Translations under genes and position numbers: made by a program
In this document: positions 7,438 to 15,231 of the stretch, in pieces
Position numbering within the stretch: the first letter of the stretch is position 1
How the letters are laid out: each line of letters starts with the position of its first letter
Notes under the pieces: model-generated
Database searches by the model: none
Told to the model about the DNA's origin: nothing
Seen by the model: only the letters and a program-made list of their open reading frames with translations
Source: JAFGBN01 sp964394145
Lineage (GTDB): Bacteria > Chloroflexota > Dehalococcoidia > GIF9 > AB-539-J10
Length of the DNA: 34,240 bases
Direction of reading: 5' to 3'
NCBI GenBank assembly: GCA_964394145.1
Contig: CAYMVL010000012.1
Coordinates: 1 to 34,240 of the forward strand

Positions 7438-8280
7438 TTAAACACGAACGGCTGCATAGCATTCTAATCCCCGCTGTCTCAGGCGCAATAGCAGTTCATT
7501 AGCCCTCTCTTCCTCTGAAAAGAAGGTGAAAAGGCACGGCCCTGAGCCACATAAATGAACCGCGGTAGCCCCGGCTTTCTCAAACGTGTCCCTGCAATCT
7601 TTGACCTGGGGAAAGACATCAATCACCACTCTTTCGAAAACATTGAACATCAGCGAGGGCTCAATCATTTTCCCTTGCATCAAATACGGCAAAGCTGCAC
7701 AAACGAATTGACCTTCAGTGAAATGGCTGGCTTTTAGTTTACCGTACATCTGCGCTGTCTTGCCTGAGATTCTAGCGAGTGGTGGCACCAGCATAACAAA
7801 CCAAGTCGAGGGTAGAGTTGGTAATAGAGTCACCTTTTCCCCTTTTCCTTCTACTAGAGCGATGCCTTTATGGATGAAGAAGGGAATATCTGAGCCCAGT
7901 TTAGATGCTAAATCCACCAAGTCACGGAGCGACAGCTTCAGTCCCCAAAGCTCGTTGAGAGCAACCAGCGTGGAACCAGCATCGCTGCTGCCTCCACCTA
8001 ACCCGACTCCCCAGGGAATATGTTTGTGGAGCTCAATTCGTGCCCCCTTGCTATATCCCGTAGCCTCCTTAAGGAGCAGGGCAGCTCCTATCACCAAGTT
8101 GTCGCGCTCGAGCTCATGCTCGCTGCATTTAAAGTGCAATTCCTCACTTGTCTCAAAATTGAGAATATCATAGAGGCTTACCGCCTGAACAATACTGGAA
8201 ATCTGATGATAAGCATCATGCTTGCCCAAGACTTCAAGGACAAGATTCACTTTCGCTGGCGCATAAGATGTTAACATCAT
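7438..8280 (-). CDS. ispE: 4-diphosphocytidyl-2-C-methyl-D-erythritol kinase
   Basis: IspE phosphorylates CDP-methylerythritol in the MEP pathway of isoprenoid synthesis, so this organism probably makes isoprenoids by the MEP route. The protein is a GHMP kinase: N-terminal SYAPAKVNLVLEVLGK, the ATP-binding loop PWGVGLGGGSSDAGST, and a C-terminal glycine motif HLCGSGPCLFTFF. Length (280) is normal. I chose the ATG at 8280, whose ATGA overlaps the rsmA stop (TGA 8279-8277) and follows GGAAAGGAAGC; the open frame continues 11 codons upstream inside rsmA without family character. The overlap implies translational coupling with rsmA. Confidence 0.93.
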   Translation of the reverse strand: MMLTSYAPAKVNLVLEVLGKHDAYHQISSIVQAVSLYDILNFETSEELHFKCSEHELERDNLVIGAALLLKEATGYSKGARIELHKHIPWGVGLGGGSSDAGSTLVALNELWGLKLSLRDLVDLASKLGSDIPFFIHKGIALVEGKGEKVTLLPTLPSTWFVMLVPPLARISGKTAQMYGKLKASHFTEGQFVCAALPYLMQGKMIEPSLMFNVFERVVIDVFPQVKDCRDTFEKAGATAVHLCGSGPCLFTFFSEEERANELLLRLRQRGLECYAAVRV

Positions 8281-9179
8281 GCTTCCTTTCCGCGTGGAGC
8301 AAACACTTCCCATACCTTACTCCACTCCTCAAGGCTCAAGGTTTCAGCTCGTCGCCTGGCATCTACTCCAGCCCTGGCCAATAGCAGACAGACTTCATCT
8401 GATGGCATATTCAAAGCCTGAGCTAGTGAATTGCGCAGCTGTTTCCGTCGCGAGCTAAAACCAAAGCTTACTACCTCAAGGAAATCGGCGACATCGGGTA
8501 TTTCAATAGGTGGCTTGTCATATACATCGAGACGTAAGACAACAGAATTCACCTTGGGTGGCGGGTAGAAGCTTCTTGCCGGCACACGGGCTACAATAGT
8601 TGGTTTGCTGTAGAGCTGAGTCCTGACAGCAAGCAAGTTCATCTTCCCAGAAATCCCGGCTATGGCTTCCCCGACTTCTCTCTGCACCATCACTACCATG
8701 ATTGAGGGCTTAGCTGAGGCTTCCAAAAAGTGACGTAACACTGGTGAAGTAATGTAATATGGAAGATTAGCAACGACTTTATAGCCAGCGACAGTTCCCG
8801 GGGCAGCCAAGTAATTCGCCAGAAGTTCCTTCGGGGTGACCTTTAGTACATCAGCATGGACAATGCTAACATTGGAGAAAGAAGATAATCTCTTTCTTAA
8901 CATGCTAGCCAATTTAGAGTCAAGCTCTATGGCAATGACTTTGCCGCAGCTCTCAGCCAGGACCTTGGTTAGTATGCCTAACCCGGGACCTATCTCGACT
9001 ACAGTATCGTCTCGGCTAAGCTCAGCGGCAGCGAGAATGAGGTCCAACACATGTGCGTCGGTAAGGAAATGCTGACCCAACCTTTTTCTCGGTTTGAAGC
9101 CAAGGTGTTGAACTATCTCTACCCCCACGAGAAGAACTGACCAGGCTGGAATCTCCTCGCCCCTCCGTCTCAAGGACAC
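8277..9179 (-). CDS. rsmA: 16S rRNA (adenine1518/1519-N6) dimethyltransferase
   Basis: RsmA (KsgA) dimethylates two adjacent adenines in helix 45 of 16S rRNA late in 30S assembly. Motifs in order: KPRKRLGQHFLTDAHVL at the N-terminus, SAM-binding VVEIGPGLGILTKVLAE, acidic residue in VIAIELDSKL, catalytic NLPYYITSPVL, then SFYPPPKVNSVVLRL and the C-terminal helical domain. The start is uncertain: GTG at 9179 gives about 25 residues before the family core, and a GGAGGGGCGAGGAG tract lies just inside this extension, so a later non-ATG start is possible. It is first in rsmA-ispE-VTT and lies downstream of the SRP RNA on the same strand. Confidence 0.93.
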   Translation of the reverse strand: MSLRRRGEEIPAWSVLLVGVEIVQHLGFKPRKRLGQHFLTDAHVLDLILAAAELSRDDTVVEIGPGLGILTKVLAESCGKVIAIELDSKLASMLRKRLSSFSNVSIVHADVLKVTPKELLANYLAAPGTVAGYKVVANLPYYITSPVLRHFLEASAKPSIMVVMVQREVGEAIAGISGKMNLLAVRTQLYSKPTIVARVPARSFYPPPKVNSVVLRLDVYDKPPIEIPDVADFLEVVSFGFSSRRKQLRNSLAQALNMPSDEVCLLLARAGVDARRRAETLSLEEWSKVWEVFAPRGKEA

Positions 9180-9433
9180 GACAAGGATACTCTAACCAGT
9201 TAGCATTACCTCCGTTACCGGCACAAGACCCTAAGCCTGACCGTCTTGCATCGACTCAAAGCTTACTCATGTCCAAAAGTGCCTGGAATGTATCTTTCTA
9301 ATGCCCCCTTGTTCGCTCAGCAGCGCACTTACATACACTCCGGCCGATCTCTGTAACTTAAGCCCTTATGGCTGCTCTTATGCTGCTAGACTCTACACGG
9401 CTGCCGGCGGAACCTTCAGGACACTTTCAACAA

Positions 9434-9708
9434 GCAGGCCGCACACCTACTCTCGATCCCTAAACCCAAAAGACACTCCTGCTAGCTAGCTCCAGCCAGG
9501 CCACTCTACGTCACATCGGAGATACTACTTACCGCTGCTTCCTTCCGGACCTGGCGGGGTTTGTAGTCCCCAATTGCATAGAACCCAGCCATCAACACCG
9601 CCCAGCCAGAATAATCCATTAAGCCGGCGACCTCAAGCAGGGATTCGGTCCCGCTATAGCGGATTTCGGGTACAGGGCACCGCTAGCTCCCCACCTAGCA
9701 CGGCCTGC
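9434..9708 (-). ncRNA. ffs: Signal recognition particle RNA, long form with Alu domain
   Basis: On the minus strand, the segment near 9530-9560 reads CAGGTCCGGAAGGAAGCAGC, the universal helix-8 signature bound by Ffh. The 5' part carries GTGCTAGGTGGGGAGCTAGC and CGGTGCCCTGTACCCG, closely resembling the Alu domain of the long Bacillus-type RNA. The ends pair perfectly: GCAGGCCG (9708-9701) with CGGCCTGC (9441-9434), giving about 275 nt. The predicted start of the promoter at 9715-9743 falls at this 5' end. The RNA guides Ffh-bound ribosomes to the membrane. No T-rich terminator is visible. Confidence 0.93.
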
Positions 9709-9714
9709 GTCACA

Positions 9715-9743
9715 ATGTTAGCAGTTGAATCTGAGCCAGTCAA
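9715..9743 (-). promoter_or_regulatory. Promoter of the SRP RNA
   Basis: On the minus strand, TTGACT (9743-9738), a 17-base spacer and TAACAT (9720-9715). The expected start, seven bases downstream, is 9708, the first base of the terminal helix of the RNA. This agreement supports both calls. Confidence 0.75.
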
Positions 9744-10055
9744 CTTGTGAACGACGTTTGGCGAGCCGCCAAGACAGCAACCCTGTAATGAAAGTCGAAC
9801 TAGTCAGACAATAGTGGAAATTGCCCGATCGGAGTTGAGTGACTGGATGGTAGAGCCTGACAAGCTATTTGAGCTGCTGGCATCAGGAGAGTGATATCTC
9901 CCCCTTAACCCACGCGGCCGGGCTTTCAGCATTGCAGCCATTTTGCCCTAGCGATACTTGATAACCACCACCAGGTTGACTCACTTACCGGACGGATACC
10001 AAGATTTCGCTTTGATAGGGCTACAGAGGGATCTTTGATCTTGCTTATAATCTGA
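9744..10055 (-). other. Intergenic stretch with no recognised gene
   Basis: About 310 bases between the SRP RNA promoter and the stop of the sensor kinase. No reading frame looks protein-like, and I see no tRNA, intrinsic terminator or repeat. It separates two minus-strand units, so some regulatory or 3'-end signal is expected but not evident. Confidence 0.5.
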
Positions 10056-11804
10056 CTAGGATCTGGCTGCTGTAGGTACAGTAAACCTGAAGACTGATCC
10101 GCTCCCCTCGGTGCTTTCTGCCCAAATATTACCACCGTGTGCTTCAACTATATGCTTTGCGATAGCCAGTCCCAATCCTGTACCGCTACCAGCCCTGGCT
10201 CTGTCTGCTTTGTAGAAGCGTTCAAAAATACGAGGCAGATCGTCGGCAGAAATGCCAATCCCTGTGTCAGCCACTGTAACGAGGATGCTGCTATCTTGAA
10301 CCTTAGTTGATATAGTGACCATCCCGCCGGGAGGAGTAAACTTTATGGCATTGCGCAGCAGGTTTACCAGAACCTGTTCCAGACGCCCTTCATCAGCCAG
10401 GCCTTTGGGTAAGCCAGGCGGTATGTCTAGCTTCAGCTTCAGCCCTGCCCTTTCTGCCTGCGGTCCGAGACGCTCGGTAACTCGTCTTACTATGTCACCA
10501 AAATCGACTGGCTTCACCTCAGGGGTGAATTCGCCGCTTTCGATGCGGGATAACTCGGCGAGTTCGTTCACCATTTGTGTTAACCTGTCCACTTCGATAT
10601 TTGCTTTATGGAGGAATTCCTGAGCTACCGCTTCGTCATCAATCGCCCCATCCTGAAGTGTTTCGGTGATGATTTTCAGCGAGGCTATGGGGGTACGAAG
10701 TTCATGCGAAATGTTGGCGACAAAATCGCGGCGTACAGTCTCTAGTCTCCGTAGCTCGGAGATATCCTGAATCAGCACCAGTGAGCCGCCACTCAGGGGA
10801 GTGGCTATTAACCTCAGAAATTCTGTGCCACGCTCAGTTTCCACTATTCCTGTGCGCTGCTCTCCTGTTTCAAGGCATTCACGCACGATGCCAGCGAGTT
10901 CGTGGTCACGCACTATTTCAAGAAATGTACGGCCCAGCATATCGCTCGCAGAAAGCCTGAATAATTTCTCCGCCGCCCGGTTAACCATGACTATCTTGTT
11001 CCTGTCATCTACCGCAAGAATTCCATCGCTCATGGCGGATAGGACGGCTGCCATTTTATCCCTCTCATTGGTGAGAACAGCCACAATCTCCTTGAGCCTG
11101 CCTGCCATCAGGTTGAATACCTCAGCCAGTTCTCCAACTTCATCGCGGGAGGTCACCTGTATTCTCTGGTCGAATTCCCCGAAGGCTATTCTTCTGGATA
11201 TTTGAGTCAGCTTTTTCACAGGGTCAGTGATGCTTCTTGATATTTGAAACGCCAATACAACAGCAATTACCGCAGCAATGCCTGCCCCAAAAGCTATGGT
11301 TCTGTTTATGTGACTGAGCGATTCTCGTATCTCAGTTAAGGGAAGGGCCACACGGGCAACCCCAATTGTCTCGCCACGCATTTCTATGCGCACCGCGACA
11401 TACATCATGTCGTAGCCCAAAGTGGCACTATGCCGAATGCTGCTGCCTATTCCATCGGAAAGACACTCAATAACCTCGGGCCGATCCGAATGATTTACCA
11501 TCATCGCTGGATCTTCATACGAGTCACCGAGTACCACCCCAGACCTATCGATAATAGTAATTCGCGCATCAATCTCTTTCCCTAGGCTCTTTGCTAGAGC
11601 ATCAAGACCCTCTGCCTGACCGGCCTCAAAATATGACCTGCTGTTGTATTCAATTAGCCGTGCCTGATGAGCAAGCTGCGACTTCAAGTTTTCAAGGTAG
11701 TTGCCCTCAAGGGAATGTGCAACGAACAGGCTCAATGCGCCGATAGATACCAAGATGAGCACCACGAATGCTGTCGCCGTCCGCCACCTGATGCTGCGAA
11801 ACAT
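10056..11804 (-). CDS. Membrane sensor histidine kinase, PhoR/WalK-like
   Basis: This 582-residue protein has an N-terminal membrane helix (about 10-30), an extracytoplasmic sensor region (about 31-165) and a second helix (about 168-188). A HAMP linker (SRSITDPVKKLTQISRRI, about 189-242), a PAS domain (about 250-350) and the kinase core follow. His367 lies in DFVANISHELRTPIASLK. The ATPase boxes are NLLRNAIKFTPPGG, VADTGIGI, RFYKADRARAGSGTGLGLAI and GGNIWAESTEGSGSVF. This is the full PhoR/WalK/ResE architecture. It starts 2 bases after the response regulator stop, so the two form one operon. No phosphate-transport genes are near, so PhoR identity is unproven; the input signal is unknown. Confidence 0.93.
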   Translation of the reverse strand: MFRSIRWRTATAFVVLILVSIGALSLFVAHSLEGNYLENLKSQLAHQARLIEYNSRSYFEAGQAEGLDALAKSLGKEIDARITIIDRSGVVLGDSYEDPAMMVNHSDRPEVIECLSDGIGSSIRHSATLGYDMMYVAVRIEMRGETIGVARVALPLTEIRESLSHINRTIAFGAGIAAVIAVVLAFQISRSITDPVKKLTQISRRIAFGEFDQRIQVTSRDEVGELAEVFNLMAGRLKEIVAVLTNERDKMAAVLSAMSDGILAVDDRNKIVMVNRAAEKLFRLSASDMLGRTFLEIVRDHELAGIVRECLETGEQRTGIVETERGTEFLRLIATPLSGGSLVLIQDISELRRLETVRRDFVANISHELRTPIASLKIITETLQDGAIDDEAVAQEFLHKANIEVDRLTQMVNELAELSRIESGEFTPEVKPVDFGDIVRRVTERLGPQAERAGLKLKLDIPPGLPKGLADEGRLEQVLVNLLRNAIKFTPPGGMVTISTKVQDSSILVTVADTGIGISADDLPRIFERFYKADRARAGSGTGLGLAIAKHIVEAHGGNIWAESTEGSGSVFRFTVPTAARS

Positions 11805-11806
11805 CC

Positions 11807-12514
11807 TTACGCCTCAAACTTATACCCAACCCCACGGATCGTCAGCAAATGCTTCGGATGGGCTGGATCTACTTCTATTTTCTTCCGCAACCATCGGATA
11901 TGGACATCTACTGTTCCTGTGTACCCGGCATAATCATAACCCCACACTTTGTCTAGCAGATGCTCACGACTGAATACCTGCCCTACATTCCTTGCTAAGA
12001 AGGCAAGCAGTTCAAATTCCTTCGGATTTAGATCGAGCTTAGAATGACCCAGAGAGACGCGGTGACGTGCAAAATCGACCTCCAGATCGCCAACCCTTAA
12101 AGGTGAAGTCAGGGCTGCCTTATCAAGACCCGCTTCCTGGCTTACCACTTCTGCGCGACGCAGTATCGCACGAATGCGGGCTAGAAGCTCTCTCATACTA
12201 AAGGGCTTGGTCATATAATCATCAGCCCCGATCTCCAGTCCGACCACCTTATCGATTTCTTCTTGCTTGGCAGTAAGCATCAGAATAGGCACTGTCATTT
12301 CTTTACGCAGGATGCGGCAAACCTCAAAGCCATTCAGCCCGGGGAGCATAATGTCTAAAATAATAAGGTCTGGTTTCTCCATCCGAGCAATATCGAGAGC
12401 TCGAATGCCATCAGCAGCGGTAACAACAATATAACTCTCCTTGACGAGGTTATACCTGAGGACATCTAGCAGGGTCTCATCATCCTCAACTATAAGAATT
12501 TTGCTGCCAGCCAC
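11807..12514 (-). CDS. OmpR/PhoB-type winged-helix response regulator
   Basis: The 235-residue protein begins with a receiver domain (KILIVEDDETLLDVLRYNL; phospho-acceptor Asp54 in LIILDIMLPGLNG; conserved Lys in YMTKPFSMREL). It ends with a winged-helix DNA-binding domain (LDLNPKEFELLAFLARNVGQ, VWGYDYAGYTGTVDVHI, RGVGYKFEA). It is translated from a GTG and coupled to the following kinase gene. The family binds direct repeats upstream of targets when phosphorylated; autoregulation through the divergent promoter region at 12515-12595 is plausible. It resembles PhoB/PhoP/RegX3 about equally, so no gene symbol is given. Confidence 0.93.
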   Translation of the reverse strand: MAGSKILIVEDDETLLDVLRYNLVKESYIVVTAADGIRALDIARMEKPDLIILDIMLPGLNGFEVCRILRKEMTVPILMLTAKQEEIDKVVGLEIGADDYMTKPFSMRELLARIRAILRRAEVVSQEAGLDKAALTSPLRVGDLEVDFARHRVSLGHSKLDLNPKEFELLAFLARNVGQVFSREHLLDKVWGYDYAGYTGTVDVHIRWLRKKIEVDPAHPKHLLTIRGVGYKFEA

Positions 12515-12531
12515 TCTTTTGAATCCAATGT

Positions 12532-12560
12532 TTGAAGCTCGGTTAAATTGCTATTATAAT
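12532..12560 (+). promoter_or_regulatory. Promoter of the DUF177-rpmF-fabD-nusB operon
   Basis: TTGAAG (12532-12537), a 17-base spacer and a perfect TATAAT (12555-12560). Start would be near 12567, 29 bases before the first gene. Confidence 0.7.
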
Positions 12561-12587
12561 AATATGGTTTACAGACGATTTATACAA
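12559..12587 (-). promoter_or_regulatory. Promoter of the response regulator/kinase operon
   Basis: On the minus strand, TTGTAT (12587-12582), a 17-base spacer and TATTAT (12564-12559). Its -10 overlaps the -10 of the divergent promoter by two bases, so both cannot be occupied at once. Confidence 0.5.
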
Positions 12588-12595
12588 GGTTAGTC

Positions 12596-13054
12596 ATGAA
12601 ACTGGAAGACCTTAAAGAGAAACATTTTGATAGTCTAGTAAATGTGTCCCAGCTATTAAAAGAACCGATTGGCTCCAGACGCAGATATAATGTGCAAGAA
12701 CTGGTTGACCAGCAGGGCAAAGACTCCCTTGAAGGAGAGGTGACGCTGATCCGCAGCAGCCAGGGGATTCTTGTTACAGGCCACATAATTGTTAGAATAG
12801 AGCTAACTTGCAGTCGTTGTCTCAACACTTTTCTCTGTCCTGTAAGCTCTAACATAGAAGAGGAATTCCTTTCAGAAGTCTATGTGCCTGGCGCTTTGCC
12901 AGATTACTCACTAGAGGAATCAAGCGGTTTCGTCGTTGATTCTGATCACCTGCTTGACTTAGGCGAGGCAATCAGGCAATATACCCTATTGAATCTGCCG
13001 ATGAAGCCCCTGTGCCGACCTGATTGTACTGAAATGAAGGAGATACGCTTATAA
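12596..13054 (+). CDS. DUF177 (YceD) family protein
   Basis: The 152-residue protein has the DUF177 pattern: a central CSRCL pair of cysteines (LTCSRCLNTFLCPV, about residues 66-79) and a C-terminal tail with LLNLPMKPLCRPDC. DUF177/YceD is nearly always encoded just upstream of rpmF. It is linked to 23S rRNA processing or large-subunit accumulation, from plant and bacterial work; the mechanism is unsettled. The second cysteine pair is shortened here (LCRPDC) relative to the common LCxxxCxGLC form, and the protein ends soon after. The stop overlaps the rpmF start as TAATG, implying coupled translation. Confidence 0.85.
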   Translation: MKLEDLKEKHFDSLVNVSQLLKEPIGSRRRYNVQELVDQQGKDSLEGEVTLIRSSQGILVTGHIIVRIELTCSRCLNTFLCPVSSNIEEEFLSEVYVPGALPDYSLEESSGFVVDSDHLLDLGEAIRQYTLLNLPMKPLCRPDCTEMKEIRL

Positions 13055-13251
13055 TGGCTTTACCTAAAAGGAAACATGCTAAAGCTCGCCAAGGGAAAAG
13101 TCGTAGCCACTTAAGATTGGCTTTGCCTTCTTTGGATATATGCCCACAGTGCCACAGCGCTAAGCTAGCTCACCATGTTTGCCCTACTTGTGGTAGCTAC
13201 AAGGATAGGCAAGTAATCGAGGTTAAGTCCTCAAAGAAGAAAACTGCTTAG
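13054..13251 (+). CDS. rpmF: 50S ribosomal protein L32
   Basis: This 65-residue basic protein is part of the large ribosomal subunit. It begins MALPKRKHAKARQGKSRSH, as bacterial L32 does, and contains a four-cysteine zinc ribbon: CPQC (about residues 30-33) and CPTC (about 43-46), followed by GSYKDRQVIEV. All four cysteines are present, so this is the zinc-binding form. The start codon overlaps the DUF177 stop by one base, and fabD begins 4 bases after its stop. Confidence 0.96.
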   Translation: MALPKRKHAKARQGKSRSHLRLALPSLDICPQCHSAKLAHHVCPTCGSYKDRQVIEVKSSKKKTA

Positions 13252-13255
13252 CAGC

Positions 13256-14200
13256 ATGTCTGAGACCTCCAGGTTAGCCTACATCTTCCCGGGGCAAAAC
13301 TCCCAGAGGGTAGGCATGGGCTGGGATCTCTACAATAGCTATTCGTCCGCCAGGCAAATATTTGACGAGGCTGATGCTACGCTAGGCTTTCCTCTCTCCC
13401 GCTTGTGCTTTGAAGGTCCCGAGGAGGAACTTACCAGCACAAATAAAGTACAGCCAGCACTATTAGCCACCAGCGTGGCTTGCCTTAAAGCAGCTCAGGA
13501 GGCTAGTAGAGATGCTTTGCCCGCACCCAAACTCGTCGCTGGGCATAGCCTTGGTGAATACACCGCCCTTGTGGCTGCAAATGTGCTGAGCCTATCGGAA
13601 GCTCTAATCTTAGTTCGGGAAAGAGGTAGACTAATGTACGAAGCCGGGCTGAAAAATCCCGGAGGCATGATAGCTATAATAGGGATCAGTAAAGAATCCG
13701 TTCAGGATATATGCTCCAATAGCAGAACCGAGATTTCCAATGTAAACTGTCCCGGACAGATCATAGTCAGTGGCGCTACTGAAGCTTTGGCGGAAGCCAA
13801 GAAATTAGCCAAAATGAAGGGTGCGCGCATTATACCATTGAATGTGAGTGGAGCTTTCCATTCCGTTTTGATGAACCCGGTTATAGCTGAATTCCGCGAA
13901 ATTGTCTCGAGCTTCAAGTTTCAGCCTCCCAGGATTCCTATTATGGCTAACGTAACTGCCAGGCCAGTAAACGATGTCGAGTCAATAAAGGAAGAGCTTG
14001 TAAAGCAGCTTCGTAATTGTATTCAGTGGCAACAGTCTGTGGAGAACATGGTTGATATGGGAGTTAACACTTTCTATGAGATAGGCCCGGGGAAGGTGCT
14101 CAGCGGCTTCATCAAGCGGATCAACCCCGAGTTACAAGCACTCAACATTTCAGGAGTTGAAGATATCAAGCAGTTCCCCGGGTCTAATAGTCCTACTTAG
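13256..14200 (+). CDS. fabD: Malonyl-CoA:ACP transacylase
   Basis: FabD moves malonyl groups from CoA to acyl carrier protein, supplying extender units for fatty acid synthesis. The 314-residue protein has the N-terminal FPGQNSQRVGMG motif, the nucleophile Ser98 in VAGHSLGEYTAL, the conserved Arg in VRERGRLM, His202 in VSGAFHSVLM and a C-terminal FYEIGPGKVLSGF. These are the catalytic features of the family. It sits in the common rpmF-adjacent position, though plsX and fabH, often found here, are absent. No clear Shine-Dalgarno is seen, so translation may be coupled to rpmF. Confidence 0.95.
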   Translation: MSETSRLAYIFPGQNSQRVGMGWDLYNSYSSARQIFDEADATLGFPLSRLCFEGPEEELTSTNKVQPALLATSVACLKAAQEASRDALPAPKLVAGHSLGEYTALVAANVLSLSEALILVRERGRLMYEAGLKNPGGMIAIIGISKESVQDICSNSRTEISNVNCPGQIIVSGATEALAEAKKLAKMKGARIIPLNVSGAFHSVLMNPVIAEFREIVSSFKFQPPRIPIMANVTARPVNDVESIKEELVKQLRNCIQWQQSVENMVDMGVNTFYEIGPGKVLSGFIKRINPELQALNISGVEDIKQFPGSNSPT

Positions 14201-14232
14201 GTAGAGGAGGACTGCAATACAGGTGCGGGACA

Positions 14233-14676
14233 ATGACTGGTGTCAGGCGAAAGTCAAGGATTATCGCTCTACAAGCGCTCTATGAGCTTGATTGCACAAG
14301 ACACAAGGCAGATGAGATTCTGGCTCATCTGGCAAAGGAAAACCGATTGGCCCTGGAGGCAGTAAGCTTCAGCGAAGAGCTAGTGCGAGGAGTCATCGAG
14401 AATAAATCTGAGCTTGACGGCATTGTTATGAAAATGGCTCCGGCCTTCCCTATAGAGCAGATGTCCATCATCGATAGAAACATCCTGCGCCTTGCTATCT
14501 TCGAAATCTTGCTCTACAAGGGCATCCCCTTTAAGGTGACTATAAATGAGGCTGTGGAATTGGCCAAGAGATTTGGCAGCGACTCCTCACCTCGGCTGAT
14601 CAATGGAGTACTGGCAACAGTAGTAGCAAATATGCCAGCAAATCGAATTGAAGAGAAGACTGAACCAAGAGAATGA
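14233..14676 (+). CDS. nusB: Transcription antitermination factor NusB
   Basis: The 147-residue all-helical protein carries the NusB pattern: RKSRIIALQALYELDC at the N-terminus, FSEELVRGVIENKSELD, MSIIDRNILRLAIFEIL and the C-terminal TINEAVELAKRFGSDSSPRLINGVL. NusB with S10 (NusE) binds boxA of rRNA transcripts and supports antitermination and ribosome assembly. It is last in the DUF177-rpmF-fabD operon, fitting the ribosome theme of its neighbours. A GGAGG lies about 25 bases upstream of the ATG, somewhat far; other starts are not better. It is convergent with the ATP synthase operon; the 138 bases between hold no clear terminator. Confidence 0.93.
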   Translation: MTGVRRKSRIIALQALYELDCTRHKADEILAHLAKENRLALEAVSFSEELVRGVIENKSELDGIVMKMAPAFPIEQMSIIDRNILRLAIFEILLYKGIPFKVTINEAVELAKRFGSDSSPRLINGVLATVVANMPANRIEEKTEPRE

Positions 14677-14814
14677 TAACTCTTTTTGAGCGAAGACTGC
14701 CGGTCCCGACGTGATTCAGAATTGGCAGCTGCTTCTATACAACAAATTTTGGGAGAAATGCGTACTGCGTCGCCCTTCTTAACACCTTACTTTCTGGGCT
14801 CAGCATCAACCTTT

Positions 14815-15231
14815 CTATCTGGGTCGGCGGCGCCTCTTCTCTGCTACCTTCAATCTGGCCAGTGAGCGGCGGAGCGCTGCCTCGGCAGCAGTCGTGTCTA
14901 TCTCACTTGGTCGAGTCTTAAGAATTTCCTCGGCGCGACACTTGGCAGCTTCAGCACGAGCAATATCGATCTCCTCGGCACGCTCGCAAGTATCAGCCAA
15001 GATGACTACTTTATCGGGACGAACCTCAAGAAAACCGCCGCTTATGACCAGTAATTGCTCCTCATTGTCCTTTCTGACAATAAGGTCTCCAGGTCGTAGC
15101 ATGGTCATAAGGGGAGCATGATGAGGGAGTATGCCCAGCTGGCCCTGTGTGCCCCAGGCAATCACCGCATTGACATCATCGGAGAAAACCATTCTCTCGG
15201 CAGTGACAATCTCAAGCCTGAATGTAGCCAT
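14815..15231 (-). CDS. atpC: F1Fo ATP synthase epsilon subunit
   Basis: The epsilon subunit of the F1 central stalk couples rotation and can inhibit ATP hydrolysis. Its beta-sandwich domain begins MATFRLEIVTAERMVF and contains GTQGQLGILPHHAPLMTML, the family signature. The C-terminal two-helix part (EEIDIARAEAAKCRAEEIL, then ALRRSLARLKVAEKRRRR) is present, with an unusually arginine-rich end. Start and atpD stop overlap as TAATG. It is the last gene of the operon. Confidence 0.95.
   Translation of the reverse strand: MATFRLEIVTAERMVFSDDVNAVIAWGTQGQLGILPHHAPLMTMLRPGDLIVRKDNEEQLLVISGGFLEVRPDKVVILADTCERAEEIDIARAEAAKCRAEEILKTRPSEIDTTAAEAALRRSLARLKVAEKRRRRPR

Noticed and set aside
9608..9636. Minus-strand TTGAGG-17-TATTCT, first taken as the promoter of a short (~100 nt) SRP RNA
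   Set aside because: The sequence lies inside the longer SRP RNA; the Alu-domain sequence upstream, the terminal helix and a better promoter at 9715-9743 show the gene begins at about 9708.
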